The notes: generated by a model from the letters alone, not told the origin. 8,559 bases of DNA from Cytophagaceae bacterium UBA6715 (GCA_002454335.1 DKIP01000108.1:9913-18471); one strand, 5' to 3'; shown: positions 1 through 6,126, numbered from the stretch's first letter. Made by a program: numbers and translations.

Positions 1-1155
1 GAGTTGAATATTTCCGTTGTTATTGAGAAGAAAGACCTTTCTAAGGCCTTGAATGTCATTCATGAGACCTTCTTCTTCTCACAAATTAAAACCTTGAACC
101 TGTATTTAGTTGGAGCTGGTTTGATCGGTAAAACCTTGTTAAACCAATTGGTTGGGCAAGAGCGCTATTTAGAAAAATACAAAGGCCTGCGCATCCAATT
201 AGTGGGTATTGCAAATTCACGTAAACAACTGATTAACCCTGCAGGTATTCCAATCGATCAAGCCATTGAGTTACTGGATTCCATAGGTGTTTCGGCTTCA
301 CTGGATCACTTTGTAAGTGAAATCAAGCATTTGAACTTGCCGAATTCCATTTTTGCAGATTGTACGGCGAGTAAGGAAATACATCAATATTATTTAGGCC
401 TTTTTGAAGCGAACGTTTCGGTGGTCACACCGAATAAGGTTGCTAATTCAGGGCCATACGAGCAATATGCGGCTTTGCACCAAACAGCTTTAAGCAAAGG
501 AGTGAAGTTTATGTATGAGACGAATGTAGGGGCGGGTTTACCCGTGATTAATACCTTGCAAGGCTTGATTGCCTCAGGTGATCGCTTCGAGAAGATTGAA
601 GGAATTCTTTCAGGTACCTTGTCATTTCTATTTAATCAGTTTGTTCCTGGGAAATCCTTTGCTGCTGTATTGCGTGAAGCAAAAGCCAAAGGCTATACAG
701 AACCCGATCCTCGGGAAGATTTGAGCGGTATGGATGTGGCACGGAAGATTTTGATTCTGAGTCGGGAGATTGGATTGAAACTAGAGTTTGCAGATATAAC
801 GATTGAAAAAATCATCCCTCCAGCATGCGAGGCAGCGCCAACGGTCGATGCGTTTTTTGAGGAATTAGATAAGGCGAATGCTTATTTTGAAGCTTTGGTC
901 AATGAAGCATACGCAGAGAAAAAAGTGCTTCGTTACATTGCTAAATTAGAAAATCAGAAAATTTCAATTGGTTTACGTGCGGTAGGTGCTGATCATCCTT
1001 TCTATCAAATGGATGGTGCGGATAACGTAATTGCCTTTACGACAAAGCGTTACCATGATCGTCCTTTGGTAATTAAAGGGCCTGGTGCAGGTGCTGAGGT
1101 AACAGCTTCGGGCGTTTTTGCTGATATAGTTTCAATTGGTAGCTATTTATCTTAA
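1..1155 (+). CDS. thrA: Bifunctional aspartokinase/homoserine dehydrogenase, C-terminal part (5' end outside window)
   Basis: Homoserine dehydrogenase reduces aspartate semialdehyde to homoserine with NAD(P)H; the fused kinase half, mostly outside the window, makes aspartyl phosphate. The frame is open from base 1. The first ~24 residues (SVVIEKKDLSKALNVIHETFF) read as the end of a regulatory ACT domain, so the TTG at base 4 is not a real start and the full protein should be about 810 residues. Counting from the first codon, the nucleotide-binding loop GAGLIG is at 38-43, the TPNK lysine at 146, NVGAGLP at 175-181, and the dehydrogenase signature GYTEPDPREDLSGMDVARK lies around 231-249. E234, D245 and K249 match the known catalytic and metal-site residues of the family. 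GPGAG near 360-364 and the C-terminus are intact. thrB starts one base after the stop, so the two are almost certainly co-transcribed and translationally coupled. Identification is firm; the allosteric kinase half cannot be judged here. Confidence 0.96.
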   Translation, partial: ELNISVVIEKKDLSKALNVIHETFFFSQIKTLNLYLVGAGLIGKTLLNQLVGQERYLEKYKGLRIQLVGIANSRKQLINPAGIPIDQAIELLDSIGVSASLDHFVSEIKHLNLPNSIFADCTASKEIHQYYLGLFEANVSVVTPNKVANSGPYEQYAALHQTALSKGVKFMYETNVGAGLPVINTLQGLIASGDRFEKIEGILSGTLSFLFNQFVPGKSFAAVLREAKAKGYTEPDPREDLSGMDVARKILILSREIGLKLEFADITIEKIIPPACEAAPTVDAFFEELDKANAYFEALVNEAYAEKKVLRYIAKLENQKISIGLRAVGADHPFYQMDGADNVIAFTTKRYHDRPLVIKGPGAGAEVTASGVFADIVSIGSYLS

Positions 1156-1156
1156 C

Positions 1157-2086
1157 ATGGAAAGTATTCGCGTATATGCCCCAGCAACGGTTGCCAATGT
1201 AGCTTGTGGATTTGATATTTTTGGATTTGCAGTGAATCGTCCGGGTGATGAAGTTGTCTTGACAAAAAAATCGACCCCAGGGATTGTAATCAAAGAAATT
1301 ACCGGTGATGAAGGTCGCTTGCCTAAGGAAGTTGCCAAAAATACGGCAGGGATTGCCATCTTAAAATATTTGGAATTTATCGGCCAGCCCGATCAAGGTT
1401 TTGAGCTTTCCTTGCATAAAGATATGCCCTTGGGATCTGGTTTGGGTTCTTCTGCAGCTTCTGCGGTAGCAGGTGTTTTTGCTGCCAATGAATTGATGGG
1501 GAAACCCTTAAGTCAAAAAGATTTATTGCCTTTCGCGATGGAGGGTGAGCGTGTGGCATGTGGTTCAGCGCATGCGGATAACGTGGGCCCTAGTTTATTA
1601 GGAGGCTTTGTCGTGATTCGTAGCTATGATCCTTTGGATATTATTCAATTACCTACGCCTTCGGATTTGTATGCAAGTATCGTTCATCCGCAGATTGAAG
1701 TGAATACCAAAGATGCACGTCGGATCCTTGAACGTGAGATTACCTTGGGTAAAACGATCACGCAGATGGGGAATGTGGCGGGTTTAGTGGCGGGTTTATT
1801 AACGTCGGATTATGATTTAATTGGTCGTTCTTTGGTCGATGTGATTGTCGAGCCTGCACGTTCTATTTTAATCCCTCAATTTCACGAAGTGAAAGCGGCT
1901 GCGCTACATGCTGGCGCATTAGGTTGTTCTATTTCAGGTTCTGGGCCGTCATTATTTGCCTTATCGAAAGGGGAAGAAACTGCGAAATTGGTCGCTAAAG
2001 TAATGTCTGATGGCTTTAATGCTGTTGGTATTGGGTCTGAGGCCTATGTTTCACAAATTAACCAACAAGGCCCGATGATTCGTTAG
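1157..2086 (+). CDS. thrB: Homoserine kinase
   Basis: ThrB phosphorylates homoserine on its hydroxyl group using ATP, the step before threonine synthase. The 309-residue length is normal for this GHMP-family kinase. The N-terminal block APATVANVACGFDIFG is at 8-23, the ATP-binding loop PLGSGLGSSAASA at 91-103, HADNVGPSLLGG at 139-150, and the C-terminal GHMP motif GCSISGSGPSLFAL at 256-269. The ATG at 1157 is preferred over the upstream in-frame TTG at 1136, because the family starts close to the APATVAN block and the ATG sits in TAACATG, one base after the thrA stop. There is no Shine-Dalgarno sequence; coupling to thrA translation is the likely way in. The stop codon overlaps the xerC stop on the other strand, and no terminator hairpin with a T-run is visible at this 3' end. 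Threonine synthase, often next in this operon, is missing here. Confidence 0.97.
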   Translation: MESIRVYAPATVANVACGFDIFGFAVNRPGDEVVLTKKSTPGIVIKEITGDEGRLPKEVAKNTAGIAILKYLEFIGQPDQGFELSLHKDMPLGSGLGSSAASAVAGVFAANELMGKPLSQKDLLPFAMEGERVACGSAHADNVGPSLLGGFVVIRSYDPLDIIQLPTPSDLYASIVHPQIEVNTKDARRILEREITLGKTITQMGNVAGLVAGLLTSDYDLIGRSLVDVIVEPARSILIPQFHEVKAAALHAGALGCSISGSGPSLFALSKGEETAKLVAKVMSDGFNAVGIGSEAYVSQINQQGPMIR

Positions 2087-2958
2087 GCTTTGGGATGAGC
2101 TTGTTTGTAAATTTCCTTCAGCTTTTCCATCGAATTATGTGTGTAGACCTGTGTTGCAGCTAGATTTGCGTGCCCCAATAATTCTTTGATTGCATTTAAA
2201 TCGGCTCCTCGATTTAATAGATGAGTTGCATAGCTATGGCGCAACACGTGAGGCGAAAGCTTTTCTAAGGTGCTTACTTCTCCTAAATATTTCTTGACTA
2301 AGCGTTGGATGAACATCGGATAGCAGGGCTCTCCCTTGTCGGTGAGTAGTAAATATGGGCTCTGAAAGGGATTCAGCGCTTGATATTGCTTCACGAGTTC
2401 TACGAGTATCCCAGGCATCGGAATAATGCGTTCTTTATTGCGTTTCCCGATAACCCGTAGGGTTTTCGCGGATAAGTTAACTTGTTGGAGCGTCAACTGA
2501 ATCAATTCCGCCAAGCGCATTCCTGTCCCATATAGTAACATTAAAACGAGTTGGTCGCGTACCTCCTCAAATGTATTTTTAGGAATTTCTTGTTGGGCGA
2601 AGACCTGTTCCATCTCTGATTCTCGCAGGTATGTGGGCAATGTTTTACTCGTTTTTACCATGCGAATCGTTTGCATGGGATTGTCGGTCACATCTCCTCG
2701 ACGCTGTAGATACTTATAAAAAGTGCGAAGTGTAGCAAGTTTCCTGTTAATGGAGCGATTTTGTATGCCTTGATTGGATAATGCCACAAGCCAAGTACGA
2801 ATCGTGTGGCTTTTGATTTGATTGACAAGCAGGTTTTCTGGGGCAAGGAAATCGAGAAATTGAAGGAGGTCAATTTCGTAGGAACGAAGCGTTAAAGGAC
2901 TTAATCGCCGTTCTACTTGTAGGTGCTGTAAAAAAAAATTGACTACTTCGCGATTCAT
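2083..2958 (-). CDS. xerC: Tyrosine recombinase, XerC/XerD type
   Basis: This is a 291-residue site-specific tyrosine recombinase of the usual Xer length, expected to resolve chromosome dimers at dif, although dif itself is not in the window. The N-terminal SAM-like core-binding domain covers about residues 1-95 (LQVERRLSPLTLRSYEIDL). The catalytic domain carries the full set: R148 in GTGMRLAEL, K172 in the beta-hairpin GKRNKER, H237 and R240 in HVLRH, H263 in LLGHANL and nucleophile Y272. It could be XerC or XerD; the XerC label rests on the location next to rpsU, an arrangement I know from Bacteroidota. The ATG at 2958 is the only usable start: no other ATG, GTG or TTG in this frame lies before the conserved domain. 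That start lies inside the apical loop of the rpsU terminator hairpin, with no Shine-Dalgarno sequence, so expression should depend on terminator read-through. A run of nine T encodes N7-F8-F9-L10. Confidence 0.93.
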   Translation of the reverse strand: MNREVVNFFLQHLQVERRLSPLTLRSYEIDLLQFLDFLAPENLLVNQIKSHTIRTWLVALSNQGIQNRSINRKLATLRTFYKYLQRRGDVTDNPMQTIRMVKTSKTLPTYLRESEMEQVFAQQEIPKNTFEEVRDQLVLMLLYGTGMRLAELIQLTLQQVNLSAKTLRVIGKRNKERIIPMPGILVELVKQYQALNPFQSPYLLLTDKGEPCYPMFIQRLVKKYLGEVSTLEKLSPHVLRHSYATHLLNRGADLNAIKELLGHANLAATQVYTHNSMEKLKEIYKQAHPKA

Positions 2959-2977
2959 AGATCGAAAGTAGTCAATT
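2930..2977 (-). terminator. Intrinsic terminator/attenuator between rpsU and xerC, containing the xerC start codon
   Basis: On the minus strand a perfect 12-bp stem, AATTGACTACTT pairing with AAGTAGTCAATT (2977-2966 with 2948-2937), is followed directly by nine T (2938-2930). Inside it, a small internal loop (A2965 opposite 2949-2950) is followed by a 4-bp stem CGAT/ATCG closing a six-base loop, CTATGA, that holds the xerC ATG (2958-2956). The hairpin begins about 20 bases after the rpsU stop. The layout fits an intrinsic terminator for rpsU with partial read-through into xerC, and the stem would also shape access to the xerC start. The pairing and T-run are seen directly; termination activity is inferred. 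Confidence 0.78.
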
Positions 2978-2997
2978 CTAGGAAAAATCGAAACAAA

Positions 2998-3192
2998 CTA
3001 GTTGTTGATATTTCCGTATGTCTTTTGCTTATAAGCAGCACGAATCATTTCCGTACGACGAGCGATTGATGGTTTTTCAAAAGCAGATCTTCTACGTAAT
3101 TCTTTAACTACACCTGTTTTTTCAAACTTCTTTTTAAAGCGCTTAAGGGCTTTATCAATTGACTCGTTCTCTTTGATCGAAATAATTAACAT
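2998..3192 (-). CDS. rpsU: 30S ribosomal protein bS21
   Basis: A 64-residue basic protein with the bS21 pattern: MLIISIKENESIDKALKRFK at the start, the KKFEKTGVVKELRRR helix in the middle, and a conserved FEKPSIARR block near 38-46. bS21 sits on the 30S platform near the 3' end of 16S rRNA. In Bacteroidota it is known to help hide the anti-Shine-Dalgarno sequence, which explains why most genes there lack Shine-Dalgarno sites. This gene is the exception in the window: it has AAAGGA eight bases before the ATG and a well-matched promoter close upstream. It is the first gene of an rpsU-xerC unit and is divergent from metG. The 3' end is followed by a terminator hairpin at 2977-2930. Length, start and identity are all as expected. 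Confidence 0.97.
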   Translation of the reverse strand: MLIISIKENESIDKALKRFKKKFEKTGVVKELRRRSAFEKPSIARRTEMIRAAYKQKTYGNINN

Positions 3193-3200
3193 GTATTTTT

Positions 3201-3206
3201 TCCTTT
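3201..3206 (-). promoter_or_regulatory. Shine-Dalgarno-like site of rpsU
   Basis: The minus strand reads AAAAAGGA, then eight bases, then ATG. AAAGGA is complementary to UCCUUU of the usual Bacteroidota 16S rRNA 3' end. No comparable site precedes thrB, xerC, metG, pth, the dehydrogenase, rlmB or the exported-protein gene. Published work on Bacteroidota describes bS21 taking part in sequestering the anti-Shine-Dalgarno sequence; a Shine-Dalgarno site on rpsU itself would give autogenous control, with ribosomes lacking bS21 favouring this mRNA. The site is seen; its role here is inferred. Confidence 0.7.
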
Positions 3207-3222
3207 TTGAATTAAAATGTTC

Positions 3223-3254
3223 GCAAAGATAAATTTATTTTTTTGATTGTGCAA
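3223..3254 (-). promoter_or_regulatory. Promoter of rpsU (Bacteroidota -33/-7 type)
   Basis: On the minus strand TATCTTTG (3230-3223) is an exact match to the Bacteroidota -7 box TAnnTTTG. A TTG at 3254-3252 lies 21 bases upstream as the -33 element, within the normal spacing. Transcription would start near 3216, giving a leader of about 25 bases that contains the Shine-Dalgarno-like site. Confidence 0.65.
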
Positions 3255-3261
3255 GTAGTCT

Positions 3262-3296
3262 TTTGGAATTTTATGAGTGAAAATGTCCTATTTTTG
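3262..3296 (+). promoter_or_regulatory. Promoter of metG (Bacteroidota -33/-7 type)
   Basis: TATTTTTG at 3289-3296 matches TAnnTTTG exactly. TTTG at 3262-3265 lies 23 bases upstream, at the long end of the accepted spacing. Transcription would start around 3302, leaving a short leader of under 20 bases with no Shine-Dalgarno site. It lies back to back with the rpsU promoter; the two -33 elements are only about 7 bases apart. Confidence 0.5.
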
Positions 3297-3318
3297 TAGT
3301 TCATTTTAAAACTATTGT

Positions 3319-5349
3319 ATGTCGGAGTTTTCACGGACAACTGTCACGGCCGCTTTAATCTATGCGAATGGTCCAATTCACATTGGACACTTAGCAGGAT
3401 GTTATTTGCCAGCTGATATTTATGTGCGCTATTTACGTTTAAAGAAGCAGGATGTTATTTTTGTTTCCGGTACGGATGAGCATGGAGTGCCTATTACAAT
3501 TAAGGCGCAAAAGGAGGGGAAAACGCCGCAAGAAGTGGTTGATTACTATTATGCGAACATCAAAGCTTCTTTCGAAGACTTTGGTATTTCCTTTGATATA
3601 TATGGCAGAACATCAGATCCTGTGCATCACAAGATGTCGCAAGATTTTTTCTTGCATTTATACAAGGAAGGGAAATTTATCGAAGAGGTAACGGAACAGT
3701 ATTATGATGAGGCTGCGGATCAGTTTTTAGCAGATCGTTACATTACGGGCGAATGTCCCAAATGTCATCAGCCGGGTGCTTATGGGGATCAATGTGAGAA
3801 ATGTGGATCGTCGTTGTCACCTACAGAATTAATCAATCCAAAGTCATCATTAAGTGGCGCTTCGCCGATTTTAAAAGAAACCAAAAACTGGTTTTTACCT
3901 TTGGATCAATGGCAAGGAGCATTAGAAGATTATGTGAATGCGCATCCTGAATGGAAGCCAAACGTTAGTGGCCAAGTTAAATCCTGGTTGCAAGATGGTT
4001 TACGTCCCCGTGCCATGACCCGTGATTTAAGTTGGGGTGTGCCTATTCCATTACCCGATACGGAAGGGAAAGTGCTTTATGTATGGTTTGACGCACCGAT
4101 CGGATATATTTCTATGACAAGCCAATTAACGTCGGATTGGGAGAAGTATTGGAAGGCAAAGGATAGTCGGATTGTACATTTTATTGGGAAGGATAATATT
4201 GTTTTCCATTGTTTGATATTTCCAGCTATGTGCATGGCGCATGGAGAATTTCAATTAGCGGACCAGGTGCCGGCGAACGAATTCATGAACCTGGAAGGGG
4301 ATAAGATTTCAACCTCGCGTAATTGGGCGGTCTGGTTGCATGAATATTTGCAGGATTTCCCAGGTAAGCAAGACGTATTGCGTTATGCTTTAACAGCTTC
4401 AAGTCCGGAAACCAAAGATGCCGACTTTACATGGGCCGATTTTCAGACCAAAAACAACTCGGAACTCGTAGCGATTTTGGGCAATTTTGTGAATCGGGCT
4501 TTTGTGTTGATTGATAAGAATTTTGAAGGTATTGTGCCTGCAAAGGCTGTTGGAACAGGTTTGGAAGAAGATATCAAGCAAGCATTAGCTGATATACCGG
4601 CGAAGTTAGAGGCTGCTTTAGCGAATTACAAATTCCGGGATGCTTTGGTGTTGGCGATGGAAATCGCGCGGATTGGTAATAAGTATTTAGCTGATGCGGA
4701 GCCATGGAAAATTATCAAAGAAGATCAAGAGAAGGCAGGTACTGTTTTGAATTATGCAGTACAATTGGTGGCTCATGCCTCTGTTGCCTTGGAACCCTTT
4801 ATTCCATTTACGGCTGCTAAGTTAAGAATAGCTTTGGGAATTCAAGAAGCTGATTGGTCGACAATTGGTGATTTTGAATTAATCCCAACGGGTCAAAAAC
4901 TGGCCAATCCTGGATTATTATTTGAGAAATTAGAAGACAATGTAATTCAAGCACAGGTTGATAAATTAAAGCAAACGAAAGAAGCGATGGAATTAGCGAG
5001 TAAGCAAGTGAATCCAATTAAGGAGACCATTGATTTTGAATCATTTACTAAGATGGATTTGCGCGTGGGGCACATCACTGCGGCAGAGAAAGTGGAAAAG
5101 AGTAAAAAGTTATTGAAATTGGCTGTGAATGATGGTCAAAAAGAGCGTACGATATTAAGTGGTATTGCTGAGCATTTTGAGCCAGCGGATGTAATAGGTC
5201 GACAAGTTTGTTTCTTGGCAAATTTGGCCCCACGCAAAATAATGGGGCAGGAGAGTGAGGGGATGATCCTGATGGCGGAGGATGCAGATGGTAGTTTAGC
5301 CTTTATGCAGCCGAGTAAAGCGATTTGGAATGGGGCTTCCATAAGCTAA
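3319..5349 (+). CDS. metG: Methionine--tRNA ligase, long form with C-terminal tRNA-binding domain
   Basis: MetRS charges tRNA-Met and initiator tRNA with methionine in the cytoplasm. The protein has 676 residues, typical of the dimeric long form. In order: Rossmann catalytic core with HIGH at 21-24; a zinc knuckle with C146, C149, C159 and C162; the pocket segment YVWFDAPIGY at 254-263; the KMSKS-type loop KISTS at 329-333; a helical anticodon-binding domain from about 380; a charged helical linker at 540-570; and an EMAP/Arc1p-like OB-fold tRNA-binding domain from about 575 to the end (MDLRVGHITAAEKV, LANLAPRKIMGQESEGM). One oddity: the usual AALPYANG block reads AALIYANG, so residue 14 is Ile instead of Pro, next to the methionine pocket. 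The start at 3319 places HIGH at the usual distance. It is monocistronic as far as seen, with a promoter at 3262-3296 and a strong terminator just downstream. Confidence 0.98.
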   Translation: MSEFSRTTVTAALIYANGPIHIGHLAGCYLPADIYVRYLRLKKQDVIFVSGTDEHGVPITIKAQKEGKTPQEVVDYYYANIKASFEDFGISFDIYGRTSDPVHHKMSQDFFLHLYKEGKFIEEVTEQYYDEAADQFLADRYITGECPKCHQPGAYGDQCEKCGSSLSPTELINPKSSLSGASPILKETKNWFLPLDQWQGALEDYVNAHPEWKPNVSGQVKSWLQDGLRPRAMTRDLSWGVPIPLPDTEGKVLYVWFDAPIGYISMTSQLTSDWEKYWKAKDSRIVHFIGKDNIVFHCLIFPAMCMAHGEFQLADQVPANEFMNLEGDKISTSRNWAVWLHEYLQDFPGKQDVLRYALTASSPETKDADFTWADFQTKNNSELVAILGNFVNRAFVLIDKNFEGIVPAKAVGTGLEEDIKQALADIPAKLEAALANYKFRDALVLAMEIARIGNKYLADAEPWKIIKEDQEKAGTVLNYAVQLVAHASVALEPFIPFTAAKLRIALGIQEADWSTIGDFELIPTGQKLANPGLLFEKLEDNVIQAQVDKLKQTKEAMELASKQVNPIKETIDFESFTKMDLRVGHITAAEKVEKSKKLLKLAVNDGQKERTILSGIAEHFEPADVIGRQVCFLANLAPRKIMGQESEGMILMAEDADGSLAFMQPSKAIWNGASIS

Positions 5350-5373
5350 TAGCTTACCAGATTGATCAAATAA

Positions 5374-5410
5374 AAATAAGGCCAGAAGAAACTTCTGGCC
5401 TTATTTGTTT
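5374..5410 (+). terminator. Intrinsic terminator of metG
   Basis: A perfect 15-bp stem (5374-5388 with 5392-5406; core AAGGCCAGAAG with CTTCTGGCCTT) closes an AAA loop and runs into TTATTTGTTT. It begins 25 bases after the metG stop. The A-rich left flank means it would also work in the minus direction. The right end is followed five bases later by the first 27-bp repeat. Confidence 0.9.
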
Positions 5411-5411
5411 A

Positions 5412-5438
5412 ACCTCTAAACCTATTTAACTATGAAAA
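5412..5438 (+). repeat. 27-bp direct repeat, copy 1 (leader-like, ends in ATGAAAA)
   Basis: It begins ACCTCTAAACC and ends TTTAACTATGAAAA, identical over 27 bases to 5530-5556. Read on the plus strand it resembles an A-rich Bacteroidota 5' leader with its start codon. The ATG at 5432 opens only a 12-codon frame (MKIYTNIDVLFE, stop 5468-5470). Read on the minus strand it would be a transcribed stretch just before the hairpin at 5374-5406. The identity is seen; the role is unknown. Confidence 0.85.
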
Positions 5439-5492
5439 TTTATACAAATATAGATGTTTTGTTTGAATAATATGAGTTTAATGCAAAAAAAT

Positions 5493-5525
5493 AAAAAAGG
5501 CGCCATTAGAAACAGCGCCTTTTTT
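5493..5525 (-). terminator. Intrinsic terminator of the exported-protein gene
   Basis: An 11-bp stem, AAAAAAGGCGC with GCGCCTTTTTT (5493-5503 with 5515-5525), closes an 11-base loop. On the minus strand it ends in TTTTTTATTTTTTT. It lies 43 bases past the stop of the gene at 5568-6044. The plus strand also ends in six T, so it may be bidirectional and back up the metG terminator. Confidence 0.82.
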
Positions 5526-5529
5526 GATT

Positions 5530-5556
5530 ACCTCTAAACCTATTTAACTATGAAAA
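5530..5556 (+). repeat. 27-bp direct repeat, copy 2
   Basis: Identical to 5412-5438, 118 bases away, and again placed four to five bases after the right end of a terminator hairpin. The plus-strand ATG at 5550 opens a 33-codon frame that runs antisense into the 3' end of the exported-protein gene. That frame looks like a chance reading (no recognisable product). On the minus strand this copy lies in the 3' untranslated region of that gene, between stop and terminator. Confidence 0.85.
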
Positions 5557-5567
5557 CTACTTACAAT

Positions 5568-6044
5568 CTAATTTTGAAATACAACGATCAAATCTTGATT
5601 TTGTTCTGTTTCGTTGTTGAAATCTGCCTCAATTTTTGGCTCAATGGCTAAAACAGACCAAATCGCATTAATTGCTTTCGCAGATTTATTAATTTCTTTA
5701 ACCCAATTATTCGTTTTTTCATCCGAAACACCTGCCTGATTTACAATGGATTGAACTGTCTCGTTGAAAAGAGCTTGTTCCGCCTTGCTAGCTTTTAAAT
5801 AAGCCGACTGGTTGTTTTGGTAATTCTCTAAAATCGAAATTGTTAAACTTGCTGATGTGGATGCGTAAGCTCCTACAAAATCTTTCTTTATCAAGGACTG
5901 AATAACTTCAGATAGGGTTTCTTTTTTGTGTGACAATACTGTTGTCGACGCATCTACATTTGATGCCGTTCCGCTCGCTTTTACCGCTGTTGCTGTTAGG
6001 CTTAGTCCTACTAAAACGCTAACCATTAAAAATTGCTTTTTCAT
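5568..6044 (-). CDS. Small exported protein of unknown function
   Basis: I do not recognise this 158-residue protein. It starts MKKQFLMVSVLVGLSLTATA, a basic N-terminus and a hydrophobic core followed by small residues, so a Sec signal peptide cleaved near A20 or A23 is likely. There is no lipobox cysteine, and no cysteine anywhere. The mature part (~135 residues) is rich in Ser, Ala, Asn, Lys and Glu and looks mainly helical, with a segment around 40-115 of regularly spaced hydrophobics; it ends in an acidic stretch followed by IVVFQN. No repeats, membrane segments or C-terminal sorting domain are visible. The location would be periplasm or cell surface. Support for a real gene: signal peptide, a good promoter at 6109-6079 giving a ~30-base leader, and a terminator at 5525-5493, so it is a single-gene unit. 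Function is unassigned. Confidence 0.8.
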   Translation of the reverse strand: MKKQFLMVSVLVGLSLTATAVKASGTASNVDASTTVLSHKKETLSEVIQSLIKKDFVGAYASTSASLTISILENYQNNQSAYLKASKAEQALFNETVQSIVNQAGVSDEKTNNWVKEINKSAKAINAIWSVLAIEPKIEADFNNETEQNQDLIVVFQN

Positions 6045-6078
6045 AAATTCGTTATATTTATTAACTAAATCAACGATA

Positions 6079-6109
6079 CAAAATTATTGCATTTTTTTAA
6101 TATAGCAAA
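6079..6109 (-). promoter_or_regulatory. Promoter of the exported-protein gene
   Basis: On the minus strand TTTG (6109-6106), 19 bases, then TAATTTTG (6086-6079) is a textbook Bacteroidota -33/-7 pair with ideal spacing. The start of transcription would fall near 6073, about 30 bases before the ATG at 6044. It is the best-matched promoter in the window. Confidence 0.7.
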
Positions 6110-6126
6110 ACTTGCTTTTGGACAAT

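Noticed and set aside
1136..1156. TTG at 1136 as the thrB start
   Set aside because: It would add seven residues absent from the family and overlap thrA; the ATG at 1157 fits homologues and the TAACATG coupling.
2067..2093. Weak hairpin CAAGGCC/GGCTTTG at the thrB-xerC junction as a terminator
   Set aside because: The seven-pair stem needs a G-U pair, has a 13-base loop and no T-run on either strand.
2937..2977. The xerC-proximal inverted repeat as a dif-type recombination site
   Set aside because: dif sites have two ~11-bp arms around a 6-8 base centre. Here 12-bp arms flank 17 bases and a T-run follows directly, which fits a terminator better.
3452..3691. 79-codon frame inside metG
   Set aside because: It is a shadow of a strongly conserved gene in another frame, with no signal of its own.
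5550..5651. 33-codon plus-strand frame opened by the second 27-mer
   Set aside because: It lies antisense to the 3' end of the exported-protein gene; the product is a chance-looking hydrophobic peptide and no promoter with both elements was found.
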